6,184 nt of DNA from Candidatus Woesearchaeota archaeon (GCA_018303575.1 JAGVXW010000028.1:9986-16169); one strand, 5' to 3'; shown: positions 1-6,172, numbered from the stretch's first letter. The notes: generated by a model from the sequence alone, not told the origin. Numbers and translations are program-made.

Positions 1-543
1 GTAAAAATAAAATGAGAGGAGATAGAAGATGACCCCAATAAGGTCGAAGCTCGCCGTGGCGTTCGCGACCCTGCCGACGTTGTTGGGATGGATGGCGAAG
101 AGCGCCGCTGTCAGAAGGGCGGCTGGCTCTGGGAATAATTTCCTTATTATCAAATAGAGAAGGAAAGAGACGGCTGCGTGAAGGAGAATCGAAAGAAGAT
201 GATAGGCCCAGGGCCTGAGGCCGAAGAGGCGATATGCGAAATAATAGGCAAACGTGCGGATCGGGCGATAGATCTGGTAGACATCCTCGCCAAGGGATTC
301 TGTCGCCCTCGCGAAGGTGCGCGTCTCGGGAGCGTTCTGGATGAAGCGGCTATCGTCCCAGACAAACTCGTTGTCGAGGATATTGGCATAAGCAATAAAC
401 GTCAGAAGCAAAAGGCCGATGGCGACCAGGTGGGCGCGCTTCATGGGCTTGTTCTGCTCGAAGTCTGGAGAGAATTTCTCAGCGTGCTTTTCCAAAATGT
501 CTTTCGTAGCGCGCTTCTGCCTGCGTGTCTTGATTCGTCCCAT
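1..543 (-). CDS. TMTC/PMT-like GT-C membrane glycosyltransferase with an S17e-like N-terminal segment (partial, 3' end off window)
   Basis: The frame is open from the ATG at 543 to the window edge (181 codons, no stop). Residues 1-32 begin MGRIKTR and continue KR-x-T-K-x2-LEK-x3-KF-x2-DFE-x-NK, which reads like the start of ribosomal protein S17e. The C-terminal half of S17e, with its RNxIAGYxT-type motif, is absent. A first membrane helix follows (about 39-56), then the acidic FVWDD motif (60-64) expected in the first outer loop of GT-C enzymes, YRPIRTFAY (92-100), FG-x-RPWAYHLL-x4-H (107-122), a helix (119-134), LFAIHP (148-153) and a downstream D167. This order matches the TMTC / tetratricopeptide glycosyltransferase family, which moves mannose from a polyprenyl-phosphate donor to exported proteins. 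The acceptor and the expected TPR tail lie outside the window. A TATA box 26 bases upstream supports the ATG at 543; an internal ATG at 444 would give a conventional enzyme without the S17e-like part. Family call is fairly secure, exact substrate unknown. Confidence 0.8.
   Translation of the reverse strand, partial: MGRIKTRRQKRATKDILEKHAEKFSPDFEQNKPMKRAHLVAIGLLLLTFIAYANILDNEFVWDDSRFIQNAPETRTFARATESLGEDVYQIYRPIRTFAYYFAYRLFGLRPWAYHLLSILLHAAVSFLLYLIIRKLFPEPAALLTAALFAIHPNNVGRVANATASFDLIGVIFYLLSFYFY
445..543 (-). other. S17e-like coding segment (truncated ribosomal protein S17e homology)
   Basis: Codons 1-33 of the glycosyltransferase frame encode a basic segment with the arrangement typical of S17e: MGRI-x-T-x3-KR at the start, then an EK-x3-KF-x2-DFE-x-NK block. 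Archaeal S17e is usually about 60-65 residues. Here the resemblance ends at NK (residue 32) and is followed directly by P-M-K-R-A-H and a transmembrane helix. The missing S17e half was not found in the other two minus-strand frames just downstream. This could be a real fusion, a decayed ribosomal gene captured as a 5' end, or a chance basic extension. Resemblance was judged from memory of the family, without an alignment. Confidence 0.55.
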
Positions 544-564
544 GATTTGAGGGGCTGGGGGTCA

Positions 565-572
565 TTTATAAA
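565..572 (-). promoter_or_regulatory. TATA box for the glycosyltransferase gene
   Basis: The minus strand reads tttataaa, centred about 26 bases before the ATG at 543. With archaeal TATA-to-start spacing of about 26-27 bases, transcription would begin at or next to the ATG, giving a leaderless message that starts with the S17e-like codons. The BRE-like purine block upstream is weaker than in the two promoters near 1400 and 1445. No Shine-Dalgarno sequence is seen before the ATG. Confidence 0.65.
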
Positions 573-603
573 GATTACTGGCGGGCAGAAGCAATCCGAG
601 GCG

Positions 604-1365
604 TCAATGTCCGCCGCGGCCGCCGGCTTCCTTCTTCTTGAGATGGTAAGCTTCATGGCCGGCGTCGCCGAAGTTTCCTGTATGCAACGCGCGCAGGAGG
701 CTTGGGAAATGCTCATGCGTCTGCCCCAGAAACTTAGCATGATCGTCGACTTCATAGCCTTTCTTCTCGGCCTGCTTGCGGAGATACTGCGCGACTGAGA
801 GATTCTGATGCTGGCCCAAAGTGTGAGCATACACGGTCTGCTCCCGATGCCGCCTCGCCAGTTGGGCATGCTGCGGCCCAAGCCCATAGAGCTCCAGCTT
901 GAGGGCGTTGACGCTTTTGAGTTTATTGCCAACATAGGCGCTAAGGATATCGTCAATGCCGCTCATAATACCTGCCTGGGTGCGCGCGGGAAGGCCCATG
1001 TGGGCGTTGTATTCCCGGGAGAGAAGCTTGTACTGCTCATCAACATCCTTGACATCCGCCAACGCTTCCAAGGTGCTCGGCAGCGCTTTCTTGAAGAACG
1101 CTTTTAGAGCCGCGACAGCCGCCTCCTTCAGCTTTTTTTCGTCCTTCTTGGAGATGTGCTTGCTGCCATCCTCGAAGCGCTTATCAATCTCGGCGACAAG
1201 GGTTGTGTAAAACTCATTGATGGCAGGCGCCACGAGATTCGCCTGATAATCATCCAGCACTTCGTCGCTTGCTTTCTCCAAGAAGTCCTTGTGAGCGTCC
1301 TCGACCTTGCCGACGATGGCCTCCAGGCCTGTAAGGAGATTCTTTTCCTTCTTCTTGCCCGACAT
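604..1365 (-). CDS. Conserved-looking orphan: charged helical cytosolic protein with a histidine-rich C-terminal third
   Basis: The product is 253 residues starting MSGKKKEKN, and I do not recognise the family. There is no signal peptide and no hydrophobic span long enough for a membrane helix. The first 160 residues are rich in A, L, K, E and D and look almost wholly alpha-helical (for example 20-65 and 71-110). The last 90 residues are distinctive: 11 of the 14 histidines fall between 166 and 253, including HEH (217-219), HEAYH (237-241) and a terminal GGRGGH, suggesting metal binding. The pattern is not a recognised enzyme motif. The ATG at 1365 is supported by a TATA box 29 bases upstream. 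The gene is divergent from the metalloprotease gene at 1475, and its stop lies 60 bases before the glycosyltransferase start, which has its own promoter. Real coding is supported by length, composition and promoter; function is unknown. Confidence 0.8.
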   Translation of the reverse strand: MSGKKKEKNLLTGLEAIVGKVEDAHKDFLEKASDEVLDDYQANLVAPAINEFYTTLVAEIDKRFEDGSKHISKKDEKKLKEAAVAALKAFFKKALPSTLEALADVKDVDEQYKLLSREYNAHMGLPARTQAGIMSGIDDILSAYVGNKLKSVNALKLELYGLGPQHAQLARRHREQTVYAHTLGQHQNLSVAQYLRKQAEKKGYEVDDHAKFLGQTHEHFPSLLRALHTGNFGDAGHEAYHLKKKEAGGRGGH

Positions 1366-1390
1366 AGTTGCTGATTGCGGGACGGGCAGG

Positions 1391-1406
1391 ATTTAAACCT
1401 TTCGCT
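1391..1406 (-). promoter_or_regulatory. BRE/TATA promoter of the histidine-rich orphan gene
   Basis: The minus strand reads agcgaaaggtttaaat from 1406 to 1391: a purine-rich BRE-like block followed by a TTTAAA box. The box centre is about 29 bases before the ATG at 1365, so the transcript should be leaderless or have a leader of one to three bases. The element matches the oppositely oriented promoter at 1436-1451 at 14 of 16 positions. Confidence 0.7.
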
Positions 1407-1416
1407 ATCGGAAAGG
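1398..1416. promoter_or_regulatory. Candidate operator: 6-base inverted repeat overlapping a BRE
   Basis: cctttc (1398-1403) and gaaagg (1411-1416) are perfect inverted arms separated by 7 bases, so the half-sites repeat about every 13 bases. The left arm covers the BRE of the minus-strand promoter, so a bound dimer would compete with TFB. Arms this short can occur by chance; this is a candidate only. Confidence 0.3.
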
Positions 1417-1435
1417 GGAGACGGGAGCCTCAAAA

Positions 1436-1452
1436 ACCGAAAGATTTAAATA
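1436..1452 (+). promoter_or_regulatory. BRE/TATA promoter of the metalloprotease gene
   Basis: accgaaagatttaaata holds a BRE-like purine block followed by the archaeal TATA sequence tttaaata (1445-1452). The box centre lies about 26 bases before the ATG at 1475, which predicts a leaderless transcript and supports that start codon over later ones. Confidence 0.75.
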
Positions 1453-1455
1453 GTA

Positions 1456-1471
1456 ACTACCATAAAGTAGT
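1456..1471. promoter_or_regulatory. Candidate operator between TATA box and start of the metalloprotease gene
   Basis: actac (1456-1460) and gtagt (1467-1471) form perfect 5-base inverted arms around cataaa. The site sits between the TATA box and the predicted start point at 1475, where an archaeal repressor would block polymerase entry. The arms are short, so chance is a real alternative. An RNA hairpin role is unlikely, because the site lies upstream of the predicted transcription start. Confidence 0.25.
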
Positions 1472-1474
1472 GAT

Positions 1475-2353
1475 ATGGTACACTTTCCAAGCCGGGAGAT
1501 CAAGGACTACAGAGAGGTCCCTGGGGACTTGCCGCAGGACTGGAAGGGCTGGGAGAAAGGCGAACAGCCCATGACCGCCTGGGCAAGGCCTTTCGAGCCG
1601 GATGCTGTTCAGTATCGGTTGAGGCAGGGCAAATTCTTTTCTGACGACTATCTCACGATCACGGGCACTTCCGGCAATCTGAACAGGGTCGGGAAGCTGC
1701 TTTCGCAGGCGCACACGCTTGAGCGCGCCCTGAGGGACAGCCATGAAGCGCACGCCCCGGGCATCGAGGAAGGAGTGCCATTCTACAAATTCCTGAACTA
1801 TCTCAGGAAGAATGGATTCGACCAAGAATATGCAGTTACACATGTCCAAGTCGGCAATCTCGGCTATGAGGGGACTATTGCCGGCGTCATCCCCTACTGC
1901 AACCGCAAGTTCATCATCGGCGTAAGCGAGAATCTTGAGCAGATGCTCGCGGCGGAAGGAGAGCGCACTTCCACCACGAGAGCCGCGCAATGGGAATACA
2001 GCATTCTCCATGAGACGGCGCATTTATGCCAGCGTATTGGCGTCTACACATATAAGACAGAGGAACAGGTAGACGCTGCCGTCGCTGGCTACGCTTCCTT
2101 TGTCTTGCAGCAGCTCGCTACCGCAAAAAACATCAGCGAAAAGAGGCGACTCAAGTTGATGCGCCACTGGCGGCAGGTCCGGAAGATCGCGGAGGAGCGC
2201 CGCGCCAACGCGAAGCGGAATTATGCTTACTTGAGCAATGGCTACACCAGGTCCACGTACAAGCCAGGCCTGAAATATCTCAAGGGCGGCAAGAAAGCGG
2301 AGAAAAAGAAGAGCGCTAAGCCCTCAGCCGCGAAAGCAAGAAAAGCCGCGTGA
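1475..2353 (+). CDS. Predicted cytosolic HExxH zinc metalloprotease with a lysine/alanine-rich tail
   Basis: The product is 292 residues. The decisive motif is YSILHETAH (175-183): H179, E180 and H183 form a zincin HExxH site inside a helix, encoded at 2009-2023. It is followed by TEEQVDAAVAGYASF (195-209), where an acidic residue (E196, E197 or D200) is well placed as third zinc ligand, as in ImmA/IrrE-type and related gluzincin proteases with an HExxH...E-x-A-x3-A layout. There is no signal peptide or membrane helix, so it should act in the cytosol. Residues 221-250 form an arginine-rich helix, and 270-292 are a K/A/S-rich disordered tail resembling nucleic-acid-binding tails. The N-terminal 110 residues match nothing I recognise. 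The start is fixed by the TATA box at 1445-1452. The 3' end overlaps the convergent membrane-protein gene by 38 bases. Zinc-peptidase assignment is motif-based; subfamily and substrate are unknown. Confidence 0.8.
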   Translation: MVHFPSREIKDYREVPGDLPQDWKGWEKGEQPMTAWARPFEPDAVQYRLRQGKFFSDDYLTITGTSGNLNRVGKLLSQAHTLERALRDSHEAHAPGIEEGVPFYKFLNYLRKNGFDQEYAVTHVQVGNLGYEGTIAGVIPYCNRKFIIGVSENLEQMLAAEGERTSTTRAAQWEYSILHETAHLCQRIGVYTYKTEEQVDAAVAGYASFVLQQLATAKNISEKRRLKLMRHWRQVRKIAEERRANAKRNYAYLSNGYTRSTYKPGLKYLKGGKKAEKKKSAKPSAAKARKAA

Positions 2354-3161
2354 AGCTCAGGAGCATTCCTACGCAGAGCAGGAGCGCTAAATAGTATATA
2401 ACAAGAATTACCGCGAGGACTGCCGTTCCCCATGGGGGCAGGCCCCCTCTCGCGGCGAAAGCGAGTTCTCCGACACGGAAAAACAGATAACCGAATCCCA
2501 GGCCTACGAATAGGATAAGGAGTGACGAAACAAAAGAAGCGGGAATGCGCTTCCAATTCCTGATGGCTTCCCGGAATGTTTTCTTTTGGGGGATTCTCGC
2601 GATGGCAAACCAGGAGATAATGAAAGCGAGGATCGCGACGAGGATGACGATTCCAGTGAGCACAACCTGAGGGAAAAGGGGAATCACTAATTTATAATTC
2701 AGGAGCGACAGGAAGAAGGTCAGCAAAAACGCTCCAACCACCGCCAGGAACCCGGATGCTACGATGAACGCGCAGCGCCTCGCATAAGGCCAAAACGAAA
2801 TCTTGGTTCCCGCAAAGCGTTCGCTGAGATAAAAGAGAGCAACCTGGAAGACGAGGAGAACGAGCAAAAGGTCCACAGCTAAAATGCCCATCCAAAACAG
2901 CAAGCTGCCATATAACTCGGTGAACTGGCTGCTCTGCGCAAGCGCATTATAGGCGGCCTGCTGGGCCTCAAGGGAATACGCGAGCTCAAGGGCCTGGGTC
3001 AGCGTCGAGAGATCTTCCAGCACATAGAAAAGGTTCTGCATCGCCCAATAGAAGACGCCGACAAAGGCCGCAAGGAAGGAAATCTCGAGGGCCCCGGAAA
3101 GGAGGAAGAGCGGCTTATGCCTCTTTGTCTTCATCCAGACCGCATCCATCTCATTTATCAT
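2316..3161 (-). CDS. Six-helix integral membrane protein, translationally coupled to the large cysteine-rich protein
   Basis: The product is 281 residues. Hydrophobic spans lie at about 18-40, 86-112, 129-152, 160-186, 206-228 and 244-270, predicting six membrane helices. A roughly 45-residue polar loop (41-85, rich in Q, E, A and L) separates the first two. Basic clusters at 11-16 (KTKRHK), 193-205 (KKTFREAIRNWKR) and 272-280 suggest that the N-terminus, the 187-205 loop and the C-terminus face the cytosol. No catalytic or transporter motif is evident and the family is not recognised. Its ATG at 3161 overlaps the TGA of the upstream 1004-codon gene (ATGA, 3158-3161) with no clear Shine-Dalgarno site, so it is probably translated by re-initiation and functions with that protein, perhaps as an envelope anchor or assembly factor. 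M5 or M10 are alternative starts. Its 3' end runs 38 bases into the convergent metalloprotease gene. Confidence 0.8.
   Translation of the reverse strand: MINEMDAVWMKTKRHKPLFLLSGALEISFLAAFVGVFYWAMQNLFYVLEDLSTLTQALELAYSLEAQQAAYNALAQSSQFTELYGSLLFWMGILAVDLLLVLLVFQVALFYLSERFAGTKISFWPYARRCAFIVASGFLAVVGAFLLTFFLSLLNYKLVIPLFPQVVLTGIVILVAILAFIISWFAIARIPQKKTFREAIRNWKRIPASFVSSLLILFVGLGFGYLFFRVGELAFAARGGLPPWGTAVLAVILVIYYLALLLCVGMLLSFTRLFLLSRLRA
3158..3161 (-). other. ATGA stop/start overlap coupling the giant protein and the six-helix membrane protein
   Basis: The TGA of the upstream frame (3160-3158) shares two bases with the ATG of the downstream frame (3161-3159). This arrangement commonly marks translational coupling and places both genes in one transcript. 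Confidence 0.8.
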
Positions 3162-6100
3162 GTGAGCGCGAAGGGGGCGGTAGATGATGCGGCTATCGTG
3201 TACTCTTTCAGCATGAGATCGTAAATCTTGATCCGCACTTTCGTGCCTGGTGTTGTGGGAGCGCCTACGGGGTAGCTGCCAACCAAAGTATATTTTCCGC
3301 CCGTTGGAGCCCCTGAGATTCTCAGATCTGTGAATTTATTATCCGCCTCCAGCTTGAGGGCTCCATCCTTTAGCGGAAGGTCAGCGGGAGGGGTGACGTC
3401 AAACGTTAGCGCTGCCACTCCGCCGGCTCCCGCCGCGACACGCGGGTTCTGTATCGTGTAAGCAGGACTTGGAAGAGCCGCTAGGTTCACGCATTTTCTC
3501 GCCGACGGCAATTCGACGCAATAGAAGCCCGGCACGCAGGAAACGTCCACAGTGCCCTGCTGCCCGCAAAGGCAAACGGTCTGCTCGACTTTTCCGGACG
3601 GGCAGGTGGGGATCGTTGTCGGCTGTTTCATCCTCGCCTTGATCTTCACGTTCGCCTCCAGCGGCCTGCCGTCAGTCACAACCTGCTGCTCGGTGAACTG
3701 GCCCAGATCGTCGGCGCGGAAGAACTTGAGGTTGAGGTTCCAGGTCTGCTCCGGCTGCCAGCTCCTGTTCTCGAGATTGCGCACGGTAATTGTCGCGTCC
3801 TTCACCGGCTCCTTGAAATAAATAAAGATGACATCATCTATTATCAGAAGCGTCGGAGAATCCCAGGCAAGCCGGGGAGTGCTGGCGGCTCCAGTGAGCG
3901 GGCCTCCGGTCTCGTTGAGATAGTGCGACTTGATGACCTGCCCCCCTTTTATTTCAACATAGATGTCATGGTCCGGCTTGCCCCTCCTTTCTGTTCTCAA
4001 GGACTGGGGAGAATTGACATTGATCGTCACCTCATTCCTCGCCAGCTTGAAATCCTCCTCTCTGACGACGTGATTCGGCAAGGTCGTGATGTCCTGCACG
4101 CCGTTGCCGTTGAACGGATACGGGCCCCACGAGTTGATGACGGCGCCCTGCTGGTTGGTGAGCGTCATCATGAGATATTTCGTATATTTATTCAGCGTCG
4201 GGGAGGTGCCGTCCGGAAGCTTCGGCTGCTCCTGGATCAGGCGCATGTCGATGAGGATGCGGTCATTCACGTAATATTCCTCCTTCAGCGGCACAGGCTC
4301 TGAAAAGAACCTCAGCGAGTCCGCGGTCTCCTGGCCGAGGATGCAGCGGAACCCGACGACGTCCTGCTGGCAGAACACGGGAGCGTCGCCGCCGCGCTGG
4401 CGGACTTTGCACTCCGTGATCCCAGACTTGTCGGAGTCCTTGCTCTGCCACTTTACAACCATCTTGTCGAAGCGATAGGGCGCCTCGATGTTCTCGAAGA
4501 CTTCGTCATCGATGACCTCGCCGCGCTGCGCCTCCCCGGAGCCGATGCGGACGAAGCGCTCCTGCTTTCCAATGGTCGCGCAGTCGCATTGCCCGGTTTT
4601 CGTGTCGCAGCTATAATCATCCGAGCACACCAGCTTCGCCTCATAGGTGAGCTCCGAGCCGGCGACGATGGCCATGGCCACATGATAGTTGTGCGTGGTG
4701 ATGCCGGCAGGGTTTGACACCGGGTTGAAGGAGATGAACCTGCGCTCGCAGGGGAAGGGCATGACGACGCTTTCAATATCTATGGAGACATCTTCCTCAA
4801 GGATAGCGTTGACGTCGAAGTCCCACGTGCCTGTGAACGCGTAGAGGCAGGCGCTGTTTACAAGCCTATGCTCGGCGAACATGCTCTGCCATAAAGAGGA
4901 CGTGCCATATCGCCCTTCCACGGATTTCGCTACCTTCTCGCCTCCCGAAGTCAGGGCGCCGAAATAGTCTCCGAGAGTGCCGGAATACTTCCTCGAGCCG
5001 GTCTCCCCGTATTTCTTCGTGAAGCAGGAGATAAGATCGTACGCGAGATCGCAGACATACTGCGAGACAACGGCCTGGCACACTCCCGCGTTCCCGTCGC
5101 CAGTTGTAAGAACTGTCTGGAGGCAGAGCTTGAGCGCGTCCAGGATCTTCGCCCACAGGCCGAGATAGGAAGTGATCCCGGGCAGGCAGGCGCATTGCAG
5201 GCTGCGTAAAATTCCTGAAGACGGATCGACGATATATTCTTTGTTGGAAACTCCCAGAAAGTTCTGGACATTGCGATACACTTCAAGGGCGCGGTTATTG
5301 TCCACGTTATAGGCCACCTGCTTATAATTATCAATAAATTCCTGCCTGATTTTTTCCTCCTGGCTGTTCTTCAGCTCGTTGGTTGTCTTGGTGCTGATTT
5401 TGAAGAGCCAGACGTTGTTGCCCGGCTTCTCGGGCTCGAAGACACGCTGGCTGCTGACTTTTGATGTCTGGCCGGGATCCCAGGTGCCGACAGCGCTCGA
5501 AACCTGATCTGTGACGTGGCCGATCTCGGCGTAATGGATCTCGGCCTTCGCGTCCAGGCCGGCGGGAAGCTTGGCCTGGTCGATGAACCTGAAAAACGCG
5601 TTGGACTCCGAGCTGCCGGCCACGAAATTCGTTCCCGGCTGGATTTGGTTGAGCACGCTCTTGAGCCGGTCGCCGGTTGCGAAGAGATCTGCCGGCTTGG
5701 TGCCGTCCGCCTCGCAGAATCCCGCCACCGCGTTCCACAGCCGGCGCGCGGTGCCGCATTCTGGATCATCTTTGCCAGGATCAGTCTCCTGCCGTGCTAG
5801 GCACTTGCTCTCCTTCGCCTCGTCCATGAGCAGGCAGGCGGAATCCCATTGGGTGAGATATTCATAGACACAGCACTTCTCATTCGGAACATGCGGGCCC
5901 TCGCATTCGTTCTTCAGCTGATCCTTGTTCTTCTTGTAGTCGTCATAGGCCCGGGCGATCTGGGTATAGGAAAGCTTCCCAAGAGGATCTGAGCCATACG
6001 CGCAGTCGCTCATGGGCTCTGGAATCTGCTGCTGCCCTGGCTGCGCCGCTGTTTGCGTCACCGCCTTCGGAGCATACGCTTTCGACTGGTCCTTGACGTA

Positions 6101-6172
6101 TTTCTGGAACGTCGGGGCAGAGGGACAGAAGATGCGGTCGCAGACCGTCCTCAGCGTGGATTCGAAGCTCAT
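3158..6172 (-). CDS. Giant cysteine-rich, probably exported orphan protein (5' end may extend beyond the window)
   Basis: The product is 1004 residues from the first visible ATG and has about 31 cysteines, unusually many for a cytosolic protein and suggesting disulfides outside the cell. From the N-terminus: CDRIFCPSAPT (11-21); a Q/P/A linker (about 36-54); a Cys-rich helical region (57-153); a mixed region with N-rich and charged stretches; a hydrophobic helical Cys block (323-386) with C327, C329, C350, C365, C374 and C383; an EGF/knottin-like C-x5-C-x6-C-x-C cluster (516-531); beta-rich, Ig-like segments from about 630; another Cys module (857-894); and a beta-rich C-terminal domain (about 900-1004). 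N-glycosylation sequons occur at N753 and N802. No signal peptide or membrane helix is visible at the predicted start, and the frame is open upstream to 6184, so an export signal may lie outside the window. It resembles large lineage-specific surface proteins of DPANN archaea; function unknown. Confidence 0.85.
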   Translation of the reverse strand: MSFESTLRTVCDRIFCPSAPTFQKYVKDQSKAYAPKAVTQTAAQPGQQQIPEPMSDCAYGSDPLGKLSYTQIARAYDDYKKNKDQLKNECEGPHVPNEKCCVYEYLTQWDSACLLMDEAKESKCLARQETDPGKDDPECGTARRLWNAVAGFCEADGTKPADLFATGDRLKSVLNQIQPGTNFVAGSSESNAFFRFIDQAKLPAGLDAKAEIHYAEIGHVTDQVSSAVGTWDPGQTSKVSSQRVFEPEKPGNNVWLFKISTKTTNELKNSQEEKIRQEFIDNYKQVAYNVDNNRALEVYRNVQNFLGVSNKEYIVDPSSGILRSLQCACLPGITSYLGLWAKILDALKLCLQTVLTTGDGNAGVCQAVVSQYVCDLAYDLISCFTKKYGETGSRKYSGTLGDYFGALTSGGEKVAKSVEGRYGTSSLWQSMFAEHRLVNSACLYAFTGTWDFDVNAILEEDVSIDIESVVMPFPCERRFISFNPVSNPAGITTHNYHVAMAIVAGSELTYEAKLVCSDDYSCDTKTGQCDCATIGKQERFVRIGSGEAQRGEVIDDEVFENIEAPYRFDKMVVKWQSKDSDKSGITECKVRQRGGDAPVFCQQDVVGFRCILGQETADSLRFFSEPVPLKEEYYVNDRILIDMRLIQEQPKLPDGTSPTLNKYTKYLMMTLTNQQGAVINSWGPYPFNGNGVQDITTLPNHVVREEDFKLARNEVTINVNSPQSLRTERRGKPDHDIYVEIKGGQVIKSHYLNETGGPLTGAASTPRLAWDSPTLLIIDDVIFIYFKEPVKDATITVRNLENRSWQPEQTWNLNLKFFRADDLGQFTEQQVVTDGRPLEANVKIKARMKQPTTIPTCPSGKVEQTVCLCGQQGTVDVSCVPGFYCVELPSARKCVNLAALPSPAYTIQNPRVAAGAGGVAALTFDVTPPADLPLKDGALKLEADNKFTDLRISGAPTGGKYTLVGSYPVGAPTTPGTKVRIKIYDLMLKEYTIAASSTAPFALT
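3491..3604 (-). other. C-terminal six-cysteine module of the giant protein
   Basis: Residues 857-894 hold six cysteines (857, 867, 869, 879, 885, 894) around CLCG and GFYC, like a small disulfide-knotted extracellular module. It sits between the beta-rich central part and the C-terminal beta domain and supports an extracytoplasmic location. Confidence 0.5.
5015..5206 (-). other. Hydrophobic helical six-cysteine block within the giant protein
   Basis: Residues 323-386 of the large protein contain CAC (327-329), then GITSYLGLWAKILDALKLC, a TGDG turn (357-360) and three further cysteines at 365, 374 and 383. Spacing of 9 residues between the last three places them on similar faces of helices. 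It is the most compact and conserved-looking block of the protein and a good probe for relatives, but I cannot tie it to a named domain. Confidence 0.5.

Noticed and set aside
442..444. Internal ATG as the only start of the glycosyltransferase
   Set aside because: No Shine-Dalgarno or TATA box is placed for it, whereas the ATG at 543 has a TATA box at the right distance. It remains possible as a secondary start.
178..798. 206-codon plus-strand reading frame across the glycosyltransferase and orphan genes
   Set aside because: It spans two minus-strand genes and the promoter between them, and has no promoter or family-like motif. The opposite strand gives a clear GT-C enzyme and a coherent helical protein.
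441..956. 171-codon minus-strand frame overlapping the orphan gene in another phase
   Set aside because: Its product is rich in S, R, P and I without structure-like patterning. It overlaps the better supported 604-1365 frame and the start of the glycosyltransferase.
1457..2023. 188-codon minus-strand frame antisense to the metalloprotease gene
   Set aside because: The plus frame has the TATA-positioned start and an HExxH motif. The antisense frame covers the plus promoter and has no recognisable features.
346..3202. Shared 11-base word gcggctatcgt near 346-356 and 3190-3200
   Set aside because: Both copies lie inside coding frames, the match does not extend, and an 11-base coincidence in 6 kb is not remarkable.
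3923..4303. 126-codon plus-strand frame inside the giant gene
   Set aside because: It is antisense to coding sequence with continuous protein-like composition, and has no promoter or recognisable motif.
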